Positions 1 through 8,228 of a stretch of DNA of 64,000 nucleotides are shown here, one piece after another. The notes under the pieces are model-generated. The model made no database searches, was not told the origin of the DNA, and worked only from the letters and a program-made list of their open reading frames with translations. Every line of letters starts with the position of its first letter. The stretch's first letter is position 1. Both the position numbers and the translations under genes were made by a program. The stretch is from Dyadobacter jiangsuensis (GTDB lineage Bacteria > Bacteroidota > Bacteroidia > Cytophagales > Spirosomataceae): assembly GCF_003014695.1 (NCBI RefSeq), contig NZ_PYAS01000010.1, forward strand, positions 248,001 through 312,000. Direction: 5' to 3'.

Positions 1-2
1 AC

Positions 3-176
3 AAAGAAGAACTTGCAAACATTGACAAAAAAGTTCTGTCCAATTTCTTAATCGCTTACGACGTCCTTCACCTCTCCATGAGCTACGATGGTGTCTTGAG
101 TGCGGCTGTCTCGAAGGAAGGACTTGAAGTAGCCGAAAGAATTATTGACTGGGCCGAGCAAAAAACGGCCGCATAG
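3..176 (+). CDS. C-terminal end of an unrecognised protein (5' truncated)
   Basis: An open frame enters from the left edge of the window and ends at TAG 174-176, giving 57 residues of the C-terminus. The tail ends in AERIIDWAEQKTAA and looks helical and soluble. I do not recognise the family. The stop lies 27 bases before the menA start on the same strand, so the two could be cotranscribed. Function is not assigned. Confidence 0.6.
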   Translation, partial: KEELANIDKKVLSNFLIAYDVLHLSMSYDGVLSAAVSKEGLEVAERIIDWAEQKTAA

Positions 177-203
177 CATTACCCCGCATTAACAATACCG
201 AAA

Positions 204-1097
204 ATGAACCCCTGGATTGAAGCCGCACGTCCCCGCACATTACCACTCGCATTGTCTTGTATTTTAATGGGTTGTTTCCTGGCTGCGGCCTCAGGGCAAT
301 TCAGCTGGCCTGTGGCGGGTTTGAGTGTGCTGACAACCATTCTCCTGCAAGTACTTTCCAATTTTGCGAACGACTATGGCGACGCCGTCAACGGCAAGGA
401 TACCGAACTGCGCGAAGGACCGCGCCGGGCGGTGCATTCGGGGCACATTACAGCTTCGAAAATGCTGCGGGCAATCATTCTTTTCTCGGTGCTGGCATTA
501 ATTTCGGGGATTACCTTGCTGACGATCGCGTTGAAAGATGCCCCGGCAAACACATTCTGGGTCTTTCTGGGAATCGGCATTGCCTGCATTATTGCGGCCA
601 TCACATACACGGCGGGCAAGCGTCCCTACGGTTATGTGGGCCTGGGCGACCTTTCCGTCCTGATCTTTTTTGGATGGGTGGGGGTTATCGGCAGCAACTT
701 TCTGCACACACACGTATGGAACTGGGGCTTGCTGCTCCCGGCGACCAGCTGCGGCCTTTTCGCGGTGGGCGTACTGAATATCAACAACATTCGCGACATT
801 GAATCCGACCGTGCCACCGGAAAAAACTCGATCCCCGTACGTATCGGGCGCGAGAAAGCCATTGTTTATCACTGGTGCATTTTGCTGATCGGTATGCTTT
901 GCGTGACTGTTTACACAGCTCAGCATTTTTCCAGCTACACCAGCCTGATCTTTTTCCTTAGCTTTCCCCTCTTTGTCAAAAACGGACTTGCTATATCCCG
1001 GCTCACCAAAGCCAGCGAACTCGATCCGTACCTGAAACAAATGGCACTTTCGACTCTGCTTTTCGTGATCCTTTTCGGGATCGGCATTGTCCTTTAA
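204..1097 (+). CDS. menA: 1,4-dihydroxy-2-naphthoate polyprenyltransferase (MenA)
   Basis: Integral membrane prenyltransferase of the UbiA superfamily. It attaches the polyprenyl chain to 1,4-dihydroxy-2-naphthoate in menaquinone synthesis. The 297-residue product is the usual length and has about eight or nine hydrophobic helices. The first Asp-rich motif is at residues 53-66 (NFANDYGDAVNGKD) and the second at 194-202 (NNIRDIESD), as expected for Mg-diphosphate binding. The N-terminus, with PWIEAARPRTLP, is typical of MenA rather than UbiA, so the ATG at 204 is well supported. It is convergent with the SGNH esterase, with only three bases between the two stops. Other menaquinone genes are not in the window. 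Confidence 0.93.
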   Translation: MNPWIEAARPRTLPLALSCILMGCFLAAASGQFSWPVAGLSVLTTILLQVLSNFANDYGDAVNGKDTELREGPRRAVHSGHITASKMLRAIILFSVLALISGITLLTIALKDAPANTFWVFLGIGIACIIAAITYTAGKRPYGYVGLGDLSVLIFFGWVGVIGSNFLHTHVWNWGLLLPATSCGLFAVGVLNINNIRDIESDRATGKNSIPVRIGREKAIVYHWCILLIGMLCVTVYTAQHFSSYTSLIFFLSFPLFVKNGLAISRLTKASELDPYLKQMALSTLLFVILFGIGIVL

Positions 1098-1100
1098 CCC

Positions 1101-2885
1101 CTACTTTACGAAAGATTTAATCGCATTACCCAGCAGGCTGTAACCTTTTTCATTGGGATGCAGGCCATCGGAAAACAGCGACTCGTCGATCTTGCCGTCT
1201 TCTTTCAGGAACACTTTACCCGGGTTCACAAACAGCACGTCCGCTTCACCGGTGATTTGCACCAGTTTGTCATTCAGTGCAGCCACACGTTGTTCCTGCT
1301 GGCGACGTGGGTAAATGCCCATCATAATGATTTGCGCCTGCGGCTGGCGGTATTGAATGGCTTCGATCAGCTGCTTCCAGCCCGCTACAATTTCCTCATC
1401 GCTGTTCAAACCGAGGTTGTTGGTACCGATATTGATAATAATCTGTTTTGGCTTGAAACCATCCAGTTCTCCGTGGTAAATGCGCCACAGCACGTTCTCG
1501 ATGCGGTCCCAGCCATAGCCCATATTCACCGAATTCTTCCCGAAAGTATTGCCCCAGGAAGATTCCCCAACCGCCCTCGGCCCTTTGGGCAAGCCGCCCC
1601 AGAAATGGGTGATCGAGTTGCCAATCACCACCGTTGAGGGCGAGGCTCTGCGGTTTAGTTCGAGGATTTCCGAATGTCTCTTTTCCCAATCATAATTGTG
1701 CAACTCGCGCATTTGAATTACCGGACGGGTGGTCGAAATCTCGCCCGACGGTTCGTGCAATATCCTTCTCAAATGCCTTTCGTATCCATCGGCATATTGC
1801 AGCATTCCGAGATCTGTCGGATGCGTTCCGTCCACAGTCGACTCGTACGTCTGACCGAATTCTTCTTTCGGAATCAGATAAATATTTTGAAAGCCCTGCG
1901 ATTTTAATGTGGCAAAAGCGTCTTTCAGAACTTCGTTGACTTCCACATAGTAATGCTTGCTTCGCGGGTTGATATCCTCGTCGGTGTATCCGGCGTGCTC
2001 AGCCAGCGCAATGGGAACATCCGGGCGCTTCTGCCGAAGTGTGGCCACCGTGCTGATTACCCGCTTCTTAATTTCCTCCTTCGTGATGCCCAGTTTCGAA
2101 TCCGGTCGGATTGTGAGGTTAGGAAGGCAATCGAGCACATACACTTTTGCGTCGATTTCTCCCAGGAGGTCCACGACTTCACTCTCCAATCTGCCATTTC
2201 CCGAAAAACCGAGGTTGATCAATGGTCGGTCCATTTTCCGGCCTAGTATCGACGTCCACGCCATGCCCGGCCGAGATGCACACGCACCCTGTGCGATAGA
2301 AGTGCCATAAACAACGATCGGCTTATCAGGCCGCACTGCCAGTGGGGTGAACTCCGTACCTTGTGGCGTACCGATTTCCAACCATTTCACACTGTTGTAG
2401 AGCGGAAGAAATAACCGGTATTCCCTTCCATGCTTATGGTAATTATCGTTGGGGGACAGGTTTCTAAAATCGTAGGTGATCGTGTCTCCAAATGCATATT
2501 TACCCGCACACCAGCGCCATTCACCGTCACTGCTGATGGCATACAAATCCACCCCGCTCACGCCTGTCGCAGGCATATGCGGGAGCGCGTGCTTACCACC
2601 CACTACGTAGCGAACCTTGATATCGGAAGAATTTGCCCGGAAACGGATCATCAGCCCAGCCGACTGGTTGGACAAGTTCCAAACCACATCACGCACCTGT
2701 TTTTCGGCCCGCGCCGGCAAGCGGTCGTATGGACTTTTCAACTCCTTAGTAAGCCATGCCTGCCCTTCCACGACAGGGAATGCGGCAGTTTGCGGATTCC
2801 ACCAGACATACTGGTTACTCTGCGCTAAAACCTGAATGCTCAGCAACAGGCCCAGGCACACATTTGAAATTGATCTGAAAAGCAT
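1101..2885 (-). CDS. secreted esterase with two SGNH/GDSL hydrolase domains
   Basis: A 594-residue exported protein with a signal peptide at residues 1-22 (cleavage after VLAQ). An N-terminal beta domain carries the GVDLY signature (about 111-115) of SGNH_hydro-type esterases. The first SGNH domain has GTSIAQG (Ser196), FSGNG and DGTHP (Asp352, His355). The second has GNSITHFW (Ser424), GTNN and SDGLHP (Asp573, His576). Both triads look intact. Such proteins usually remove acyl or acetyl groups from carbohydrates; the substrate here is unknown. The frame also extends to a GTG at 2903, but the ATG at 2885 gives a cleaner signal peptide. It lies 55 bases downstream of DUF4920 on the same strand. 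Confidence 0.85.
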   Translation of the reverse strand: MLFRSISNVCLGLLLSIQVLAQSNQYVWWNPQTAAFPVVEGQAWLTKELKSPYDRLPARAEKQVRDVVWNLSNQSAGLMIRFRANSSDIKVRYVVGGKHALPHMPATGVSGVDLYAISSDGEWRWCAGKYAFGDTITYDFRNLSPNDNYHKHGREYRLFLPLYNSVKWLEIGTPQGTEFTPLAVRPDKPIVVYGTSIAQGACASRPGMAWTSILGRKMDRPLINLGFSGNGRLESEVVDLLGEIDAKVYVLDCLPNLTIRPDSKLGITKEEIKKRVISTVATLRQKRPDVPIALAEHAGYTDEDINPRSKHYYVEVNEVLKDAFATLKSQGFQNIYLIPKEEFGQTYESTVDGTHPTDLGMLQYADGYERHLRRILHEPSGEISTTRPVIQMRELHNYDWEKRHSEILELNRRASPSTVVIGNSITHFWGGLPKGPRAVGESSWGNTFGKNSVNMGYGWDRIENVLWRIYHGELDGFKPKQIIINIGTNNLGLNSDEEIVAGWKQLIEAIQYRQPQAQIIMMGIYPRRQQEQRVAALNDKLVQITGEADVLFVNPGKVFLKEDGKIDESLFSDGLHPNEKGYSLLGNAIKSFVK

Positions 2886-2958
2886 AAAATTGAAAACGGA
2901 CACCGATGTATCGCTACAAAAGTGCCCGTTTGGCTATTTCTCCCGTTTTGGCGGGAAA

Positions 2959-3402
2959 TTATTTCACAATCACGCCATCGGCGATAAACGTCAATTCATC
3001 CTTCGGCTCGGTGATATTCGCTATTTCCTCCTTGCTTTTACCCGCATCCTGCGCATAATGCTTCAAATGCTCCACGGGTACCGTCGTTTTCTTGGCTTCT
3101 CCTTCAAAAACTACCGTTTTACCAGCAATGTCTTTAGGCACAAAAAAAGCGTAGTCCTTGAAAACCACCCGCATGGTTTCGCCATTATCCAGGTTAACCT
3201 TCATCCAGCAGCCTTTCACCTGGCAAACCGACTCTACTGTACCTGTTACTTTGGCCTGTATTTCGCTCTTATCACCCATCTTCGCCGGAAGCGCCGTAGC
3301 CGCTATCGCTTTTTTGTCATCAATCTGCTTACCAAAGTTTCCCTGGGCTTTGGCGAAAGAAATGGTCAGAATGACCAGAAGTATTGAAAGGAGTTTTTTC
3401 AT
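2959..3402 (-). CDS. DUF4920 domain-containing exported protein
   Basis: A 147-residue protein with an N-terminal signal peptide ending near SFAKA (residues 15-20). The body matches DUF4920, a small family common in Bacteroidota with an OB-like fold. The diagnostic stretch ESVCQVKGCWMKV (about residues 57-69) contains two cysteines that could form a disulfide or bind a metal. Function is not established. It starts 11 bases after the stop of the PIN toxin gene, so it may be read through from that operon, although the products are unrelated in role. Confidence 0.85.
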   Translation of the reverse strand: MKKLLSILLVILTISFAKAQGNFGKQIDDKKAIAATALPAKMGDKSEIQAKVTGTVESVCQVKGCWMKVNLDNGETMRVVFKDYAFFVPKDIAGKTVVFEGEAKKTTVPVEHLKHYAQDAGKSKEEIANITEPKDELTFIADGVIVK

Positions 3403-3413
3403 GATGTTAATTT

Positions 3414-3830
3414 TTAAAAGTGTGTTAAAAAGTTACCAGACGTCAAAATCGCTGTTTGTCGAAATGGGTGAAGTATCAACAGGTCTTTATCACCTGTTAC
3501 AATGCAGGCCGCATTACTCAAGGCTGCCAGTTCCAAAAACTTATTGTCATTGGGATCTCTGCAAACTTCTATTTTCTCCTCAGGCTCCGGCCACATCTCA
3601 AATTGTCCATCCAAAAAATTCAAAACATCAACCCTCTTTTCAAAGGAAACGTATCTATCGAATTTGCTCCTTAGAAAAACATCGGCCAACTCTCTTTTCA
3701 TTGCATGAGTAGTAATGACCTTTCCGATGTTCATTGCTTTTGTTAGGGCAAGACCGATAGCAGTATTCCCGTCAAGCAAAAATGCGCTGATTAGTGTGTT
3801 TGTGTCAAAAATGAACCTGCTATTCCCCAT
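3414..3830 (-). CDS. PIN-domain toxin (COG1569 type)
   Basis: A 138-residue PIN-fold ribonuclease of the putative toxin-antitoxin PIN family. The acidic active site can be read as FDTNTLISA near residue 8, E46 in MKRELADVF, RDPNDNKFLELA (about residues 90-101) and TGDKDLL (about 112-118). This is the usual set of Asp/Glu residues for Mg-dependent RNA cleavage. Its start lies 11 bases inside the 3' end of the upstream 75-residue gene, an overlap typical of translationally coupled toxin-antitoxin pairs. The full-length domain and complete motifs suggest it is active. Confidence 0.88.
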   Translation of the reverse strand: MGNSRFIFDTNTLISAFLLDGNTAIGLALTKAMNIGKVITTHAMKRELADVFLRSKFDRYVSFEKRVDVLNFLDGQFEMWPEPEEKIEVCRDPNDNKFLELAALSNAACIVTGDKDLLILHPFRQTAILTSGNFLTHF

Positions 3831-4047
3831 TCAAAAGACTTTCAAGTTTATCGTGTGTTAGTCCATTCTGCCGGGCTTCCTCCCGCACGTCGTCCAGAAG
3901 TTGAAAAAAGTTTTCCCGTTCTGCCTGACGTATTTTCTCTAAGATCTGATTCTCCAAATCCTTTTCAAGCTTTTCCCGGAACTGTGCCGGCGCATTGCGC
4001 CATGCGCGAGCCAATTCGTCATTTACTTCCAAAACAATCCGTTCCAT
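3820..4047 (-). CDS. antitoxin partner of the PIN toxin
   Basis: A 75-residue charged, mostly helical protein beginning MERIVLEVNDELA. The short beta strand followed by helices resembles small DNA-binding antitoxins, though I cannot name the exact family. It overlaps the PIN gene by 11 bases and precedes it, the usual antitoxin-first order. The C-terminal half (HDKLESLLNGE) would be the toxin-neutralising part by analogy. Assignment rests mainly on position and size. A candidate promoter lies just upstream. Confidence 0.75.
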   Translation of the reverse strand: MERIVLEVNDELARAWRNAPAQFREKLEKDLENQILEKIRQAERENFFQLLDDVREEARQNGLTHDKLESLLNGE

Positions 4048-4069
4048 ATCGATAAGTGAATGATCAACA

Positions 4070-4100
4070 TAAAGTTAACACCTCCCACAATACAATCAAA
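4070..4100 (-). promoter_or_regulatory. candidate promoter of the PIN toxin-antitoxin operon
   Basis: On the minus strand, TTTG (4097-4100) is followed after 19 bases by TAACTTTA (4070-4077), matching seven of eight positions of the Bacteroidota TAnnTTTG element with the standard spacing. It lies about 23 bases upstream of the antitoxin ATG, just after the stop of the large minus-strand gene. Confidence 0.5.
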
Positions 4101-4106
4101 ACCACC

Positions 4107-7100
4107 CTATTCCAACACTTCCACCCAACCCTTGCAGTGGTTCCCTTGCGGGGTGTCGACGACGTAGAGGTACGTACCATTGGCAATCCCTTTCCCCCAG
4201 TCGTTCTTGTAGTCGGCTGATTTGAAAATGGATTTGCCCCAGCGGTTGAAAACTTCCAGCGTGGATGAAGCGACGGGGACGATGAAAAAATCGTTCTTCC
4301 CGTCGCCGTTCGGGGTGATAACGTTGCTTAATTTGAATGCGGGTTCGGCGCTGATCTTTTTGGAAGCCGTAAGGGAGCAACCGGCCGCATTGTAAGCGGT
4401 TAGGGTGATGGTGTACTCCCCCGGAACCTCGTAAATATAGTTCTTCACTTCCGGGTCGGTCATCGGATTACCTGCACCCATATTCCATTCGTAACGCTGT
4501 GCTTTGCCGGTTTTGTTGGTTAATGAATAGGAAAACGGCTCGTTACATGCCCCACCCGATTGCGTTACCTCGAAATCTGGGGCGTAGGATTGGTCAACTT
4601 TCACTGTGATTTCGCGAAGCGGGCGGCAGCCATCTTCATACAAGCCTTCAATTATGTACGTCGTGGTTTGCGTCGGTTTTACTGTCACCGATTTGCCGAT
4701 GGTTTCTTCCAGGCCTGTGGCTGCATGCCATTTGTATTGCGGCGCATTCCCTGAAACGGTCAGCACCACGGCGGCGCCCTGGCACACCTCGGTGTCAGGC
4801 ATATCAACGAAGTCGGCCTTCTTCTCGACATCCAATTTGACCTTTTCAGTCACTTTACAACCTGCATTATTGCTGATTTCCACCGTGTACTCCGTCGTTT
4901 CTTTCACGGTAGCAACGGGCGTCGCAATATTCGCATTATCCAGTCCCGCTGCCGGCGACCATTTATACTGCGTACCTCCGCTGGCGCTCAATTTCACTAC
5001 ATTGTTTTCGCAGACCGTGGTATCGCCCGTCACTTTCGTTGTCAATGTTTCGACAACCACTTTCTTTTGAGCCACATCCATTCGCTTGCAGCTCAACCGG
5101 TTGTAAGCCGTAAGTGTAACCATGTATTCGCCCGGTTTCGTAAATGCATATTCCGATTGCCCTTCATCCCTTGAAATCGTATTCCCATTCACCTCCCAGA
5201 TGTAATCCACGCCACCTTCACTCGTGTTCACGAACGTCAGTTCGAGTGGTGCACAGCCGCGAAGTACGTCTTTGGTTTGACCCTCATAAACATCGAAGTC
5301 CGCCTTCAACCGGTCGATATCGATCTTAAAAGCCGCGTTATTGCAGTTATCGCTATTATTCGTTTCCGACCACGCTTGCGGTGTGGTTGGGAAATGGCTG
5401 CCTCCGCAGGCGCAGGTTGCGTGGTAAATCATCCCGTTTTTATCAAACCGGCTCGTTCCCCCATCTACGTGATCACCTTGCAGGCGCGTGTCACGTGCGA
5501 GGCTTCCGAAAAAAGTTGCGTAGAGCAAAGATTTAGCTCCCTGTTCCAGAATGGCGATGTAAAAGTTATTACCATTGGTGTTGAGCTGTATCGCATCATC
5601 GGTAACAGGCAGGCCGGTCGTACTACTGGCCACATTGTTATTAGTACCGCTATTCACATTCCCACCCCAGCCAGCGAGGTAAATATTCCCGCATTCACTC
5701 ACGAGAAAGGCAGTTGGTGAAATATCCGGCGTGCCCCGGCCGGAACCGATAATGGTCGAGAACAGTGTTTGGGTCAATGCAGCATTCAATGCATGCACGA
5801 ACTGCCCGCTTTTTGCATTCTGGTACACACCCTGGCTCACCGGATAATTACCCGTCGTCAGCCCATACACGTACACCTGATTACCCTGGTCGATGTCCAG
5901 CAAATACGCGCCATCTTCCTTGTCGGTCCCTAAGTAGGTCAATGCCGATAGCTGGTCATTCACATAGCGCGCCACAAAGCCGTCCTCCGTTCCTTTCAAT
6001 GCCGGTTGGTAAACGCCCGCTTTGGTTTGCAAATTGCCGCTTTGGGTGATTCCCGTCACATATACTTCGCCGTTGACGGCGACTTTCAACGAATAGGCCG
6101 CGTCCCATTTATCACCGCCCAGGTAGGTCGACCACAGTAGCTGGTCCAGCCCTGCGGAAAACTTCAAAACCACACCATCCTGGCCACCCGCCAACTTACT
6201 TTGCGCAGGGTTTTTCAAAGGGAAATTGGCTGAATTGGTAGACGAGACTACATATACCTGATCGTTTTTATCCACACCTATTTCTCCCCGAAAACTATCC
6301 CCGTAATTCCGGATCGTCACGTCATTCGTCACACTAACGCCATCGTTGCCGCTCCCGCCAGCGAATGTGGAACCGGTAAGCTGGTTCCCGGCAGCATTCA
6401 GTTTGGCAACAAAAAGGTCACTGCCATTGGTCATCCCGATTCCCGAAATCGGTTCCACGCCGGTTCCACCGCCAAAAGCGCGCTGAAAAGCATTGTCGCG
6501 GGTTGGGAAATTTTTAGAAGACGTCGTCCCGAGAATCAGCAGCTCCTTCCGGCTGTTCACGATCAGGCTCGTAGGAACGTCGCCATCACTTCCTCCGATA
6601 AAAGTCGCGTAGAGCAAATCGGAACCATCGGGATTGAATTTCATGATCGAGACATCCACCAAGCCGCCAAATTTAACTTGAAATGCGCCGGTTGTTGCCG
6701 GGAAATTGGTCCCAAAAACAGTCCCACCGGAATAGAGGTTACCCTCATCGTCATACGTCGCGGTGTGGCCCCAGTTGTCGGCGACAGAACCGGAGTATGT
6801 TGAGAAAATCAGTTCCGGATCAATCGTAAGCGGTAATGCTTTGTTATAACCGGCAGGCAATTCGAAATGCACGATATTGTCGCCGGAAATACTAAATGCC
6901 GACGGGACTTCCGTCGTGCGTGCATTGGTACCCGATTGAAACGAGTAAGGCTGCGCTTCCCTGATATCCCCGACGGATGTTTTGATCACGATCTGGCCCG
7001 ATTCGTTTAGAGATACCTTCTCCGCGCCTTTATATTGAAAACTGATCCGCGAAGCATCTGCGCCGGGTTTTACTATAAATTCATATTTGAGCTTCGCCTG

Positions 7101-7562
7101 GTTGATGTAAATACGGAGGTTGATATCAGGATAGATATTCTCGTAAATCACCTCCTCAAAGCCATTCACGCCATTCGCCCAGGCACCGGCGTCATTTCCC
7201 AGAAAATAGTTAAAACGTCCTTTGCCTACCTTTAATGGCTGATGTCGCAGATTCGCAGATGCATTTAGAAACGTTACCTCCACCCCGTGTGCGCGAAGGC
7301 CGGGCGCGCTCACATCCTCGCGTGCGCCGGGTGACTGCCCCTGCGCGTGCATCGCCGAGACTTTCGAGCCATCGTAAAGTACATAAAGCAGTGAATGGGA
7401 TTTCAAAAACAGAAAACCCCCAGGGATAGCGGCGCGGAAGCGGACATCGCTGTCCCATTGCCCCTTGTTTTCGATAAAATAGGCCGAAGCAGCGCGGGAA
7501 TGGTCGGCTGTGCGAACGATGATCAGAAACGATATGAAGAGTAGCCGTAAAGTTTTCTGCAT
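4107..7562 (-). CDS. giant secreted beta-propeller/PKD protein with type IX secretion sorting domain
   Basis: An 1151-residue exported protein. After a signal peptide (about residues 1-25) comes the ENKGQW-type N-terminal domain (DUF7948-like). It is followed by repeated SBBP-like blades to about residue 740, with recurring patterns such as GGSGNDG, STYLGG and KFNPDGSD. Next are several PKD/Ig-like modules (about 750-1060) with phrases such as GEYMVTLTAYN. The C-terminus (from about 1065) is the gliding-motility-associated CHU_C sorting domain, with ITPNGDGKNDFF, FNRWGK and GTYLYVV. By family knowledge the last domain directs export through the type IX system. A surface adhesin or binding role is inferred. 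It lies 21 bases downstream of the ABC ATPase gene on the same strand. Confidence 0.9.
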   Translation of the reverse strand: MQKTLRLLFISFLIIVRTADHSRAASAYFIENKGQWDSDVRFRAAIPGGFLFLKSHSLLYVLYDGSKVSAMHAQGQSPGAREDVSAPGLRAHGVEVTFLNASANLRHQPLKVGKGRFNYFLGNDAGAWANGVNGFEEVIYENIYPDINLRIYINQAKLKYEFIVKPGADASRISFQYKGAEKVSLNESGQIVIKTSVGDIREAQPYSFQSGTNARTTEVPSAFSISGDNIVHFELPAGYNKALPLTIDPELIFSTYSGSVADNWGHTATYDDEGNLYSGGTVFGTNFPATTGAFQVKFGGLVDVSIMKFNPDGSDLLYATFIGGSDGDVPTSLIVNSRKELLILGTTSSKNFPTRDNAFQRAFGGGTGVEPISGIGMTNGSDLFVAKLNAAGNQLTGSTFAGGSGNDGVSVTNDVTIRNYGDSFRGEIGVDKNDQVYVVSSTNSANFPLKNPAQSKLAGGQDGVVLKFSAGLDQLLWSTYLGGDKWDAAYSLKVAVNGEVYVTGITQSGNLQTKAGVYQPALKGTEDGFVARYVNDQLSALTYLGTDKEDGAYLLDIDQGNQVYVYGLTTGNYPVSQGVYQNAKSGQFVHALNAALTQTLFSTIIGSGRGTPDISPTAFLVSECGNIYLAGWGGNVNSGTNNNVASSTTGLPVTDDAIQLNTNGNNFYIAILEQGAKSLLYATFFGSLARDTRLQGDHVDGGTSRFDKNGMIYHATCACGGSHFPTTPQAWSETNNSDNCNNAAFKIDIDRLKADFDVYEGQTKDVLRGCAPLELTFVNTSEGGVDYIWEVNGNTISRDEGQSEYAFTKPGEYMVTLTAYNRLSCKRMDVAQKKVVVETLTTKVTGDTTVCENNVVKLSASGGTQYKWSPAAGLDNANIATPVATVKETTEYTVEISNNAGCKVTEKVKLDVEKKADFVDMPDTEVCQGAAVVLTVSGNAPQYKWHAATGLEETIGKSVTVKPTQTTTYIIEGLYEDGCRPLREITVKVDQSYAPDFEVTQSGGACNEPFSYSLTNKTGKAQRYEWNMGAGNPMTDPEVKNYIYEVPGEYTITLTAYNAAGCSLTASKKISAEPAFKLSNVITPNGDGKNDFFIVPVASSTLEVFNRWGKSIFKSADYKNDWGKGIANGTYLYVVDTPQGNHCKGWVEVLE

Positions 7563-7583
7563 AGTCCGCGCGGCAAAGTTTTT

Positions 7584-8204
7584 CTATTTGAACGCAGAAA
7601 CCGAGATGATATTTTTACAAAATTCGTATTCCTGCTGCACATTTGAACCTAGTAAAACTAACTGATTCTGTGTATTATCCATTACGTGATCGAGGTACCA
7701 ATTGATGCCTTGCACATCCAGATTTGTTGTTGGTTCATCGAGAAAAACCACTGGCACATCCGATAGAAACGCCAGCCCCAATTTTACCCGCTGCTTCATT
7801 CCCGACGAAAAATGGCGGATGATCTTTCCGCTGGCATGCGGAAGCTGAATAAAATCCTCAAAATCCTTTGCCGAAATGCCATTTTTGAATGGTTTGAACT
7901 TACTGTGAAACTCAATCTGCTCGCGCAATGTAAATTCCTCGATCAGTTCGAGATAAGGAGCGGCGATCACAATGTGCTTATACCAATGATCCGTTTCGAT
8001 TTCCTTTCCGTTCCCGTCGGCGTAAGTGATTGTGCCTTCCGAAACAGGTATCATACCCATCAAAAGTTGCAATAACGTCGATTTCCCGCTGCCGTTCGGC
8101 CCTACAAATACATACTTTTCACCCGCCGCGAGTTCGAAGCTGGCATTTCTGACAATCCACTCTTTGATGAACTTCTTCCCTATTTTATCAACTGTAATCT
8201 GCAC
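7584..8204 (-). CDS. ABC transporter ATP-binding protein (orphan ATPase)
   Basis: A 206-residue nucleotide-binding subunit. The Walker A motif is GPNGSGKST (residues 35-43). The signature is FSSGMKQR and Walker B is VVFLDEPTTNLD. The usual switch-loop histidine is not visible: the region reads LLGSNVQQE. No permease gene is adjacent, so the membrane partner is encoded elsewhere or the protein acts otherwise. The frame starts with GTG at 8204, giving a standard N-terminus (MQITVDKIGKKF). It lies in a run of closely spaced minus-strand genes, 24 bases after the beta-lactamase and 21 before the type IX cargo protein. The exported substrate is unknown. Confidence 0.85.
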   Translation of the reverse strand: MQITVDKIGKKFIKEWIVRNASFELAAGEKYVFVGPNGSGKSTLLQLLMGMIPVSEGTITYADGNGKEIETDHWYKHIVIAAPYLELIEEFTLREQIEFHSKFKPFKNGISAKDFEDFIQLPHASGKIIRHFSSGMKQRVKLGLAFLSDVPVVFLDEPTTNLDVQGINWYLDHVMDNTQNQLVLLGSNVQQEYEFCKNIISVSAFK

Positions 8205-8228
8205 CGCTCTCTGTTAATCTAATCCTGA

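Noticed and set aside
1158..1637. Plus-strand open frame opposite the SGNH esterase
   Set aside because: It is an antisense shadow of a clearly real gene with intact catalytic motifs.
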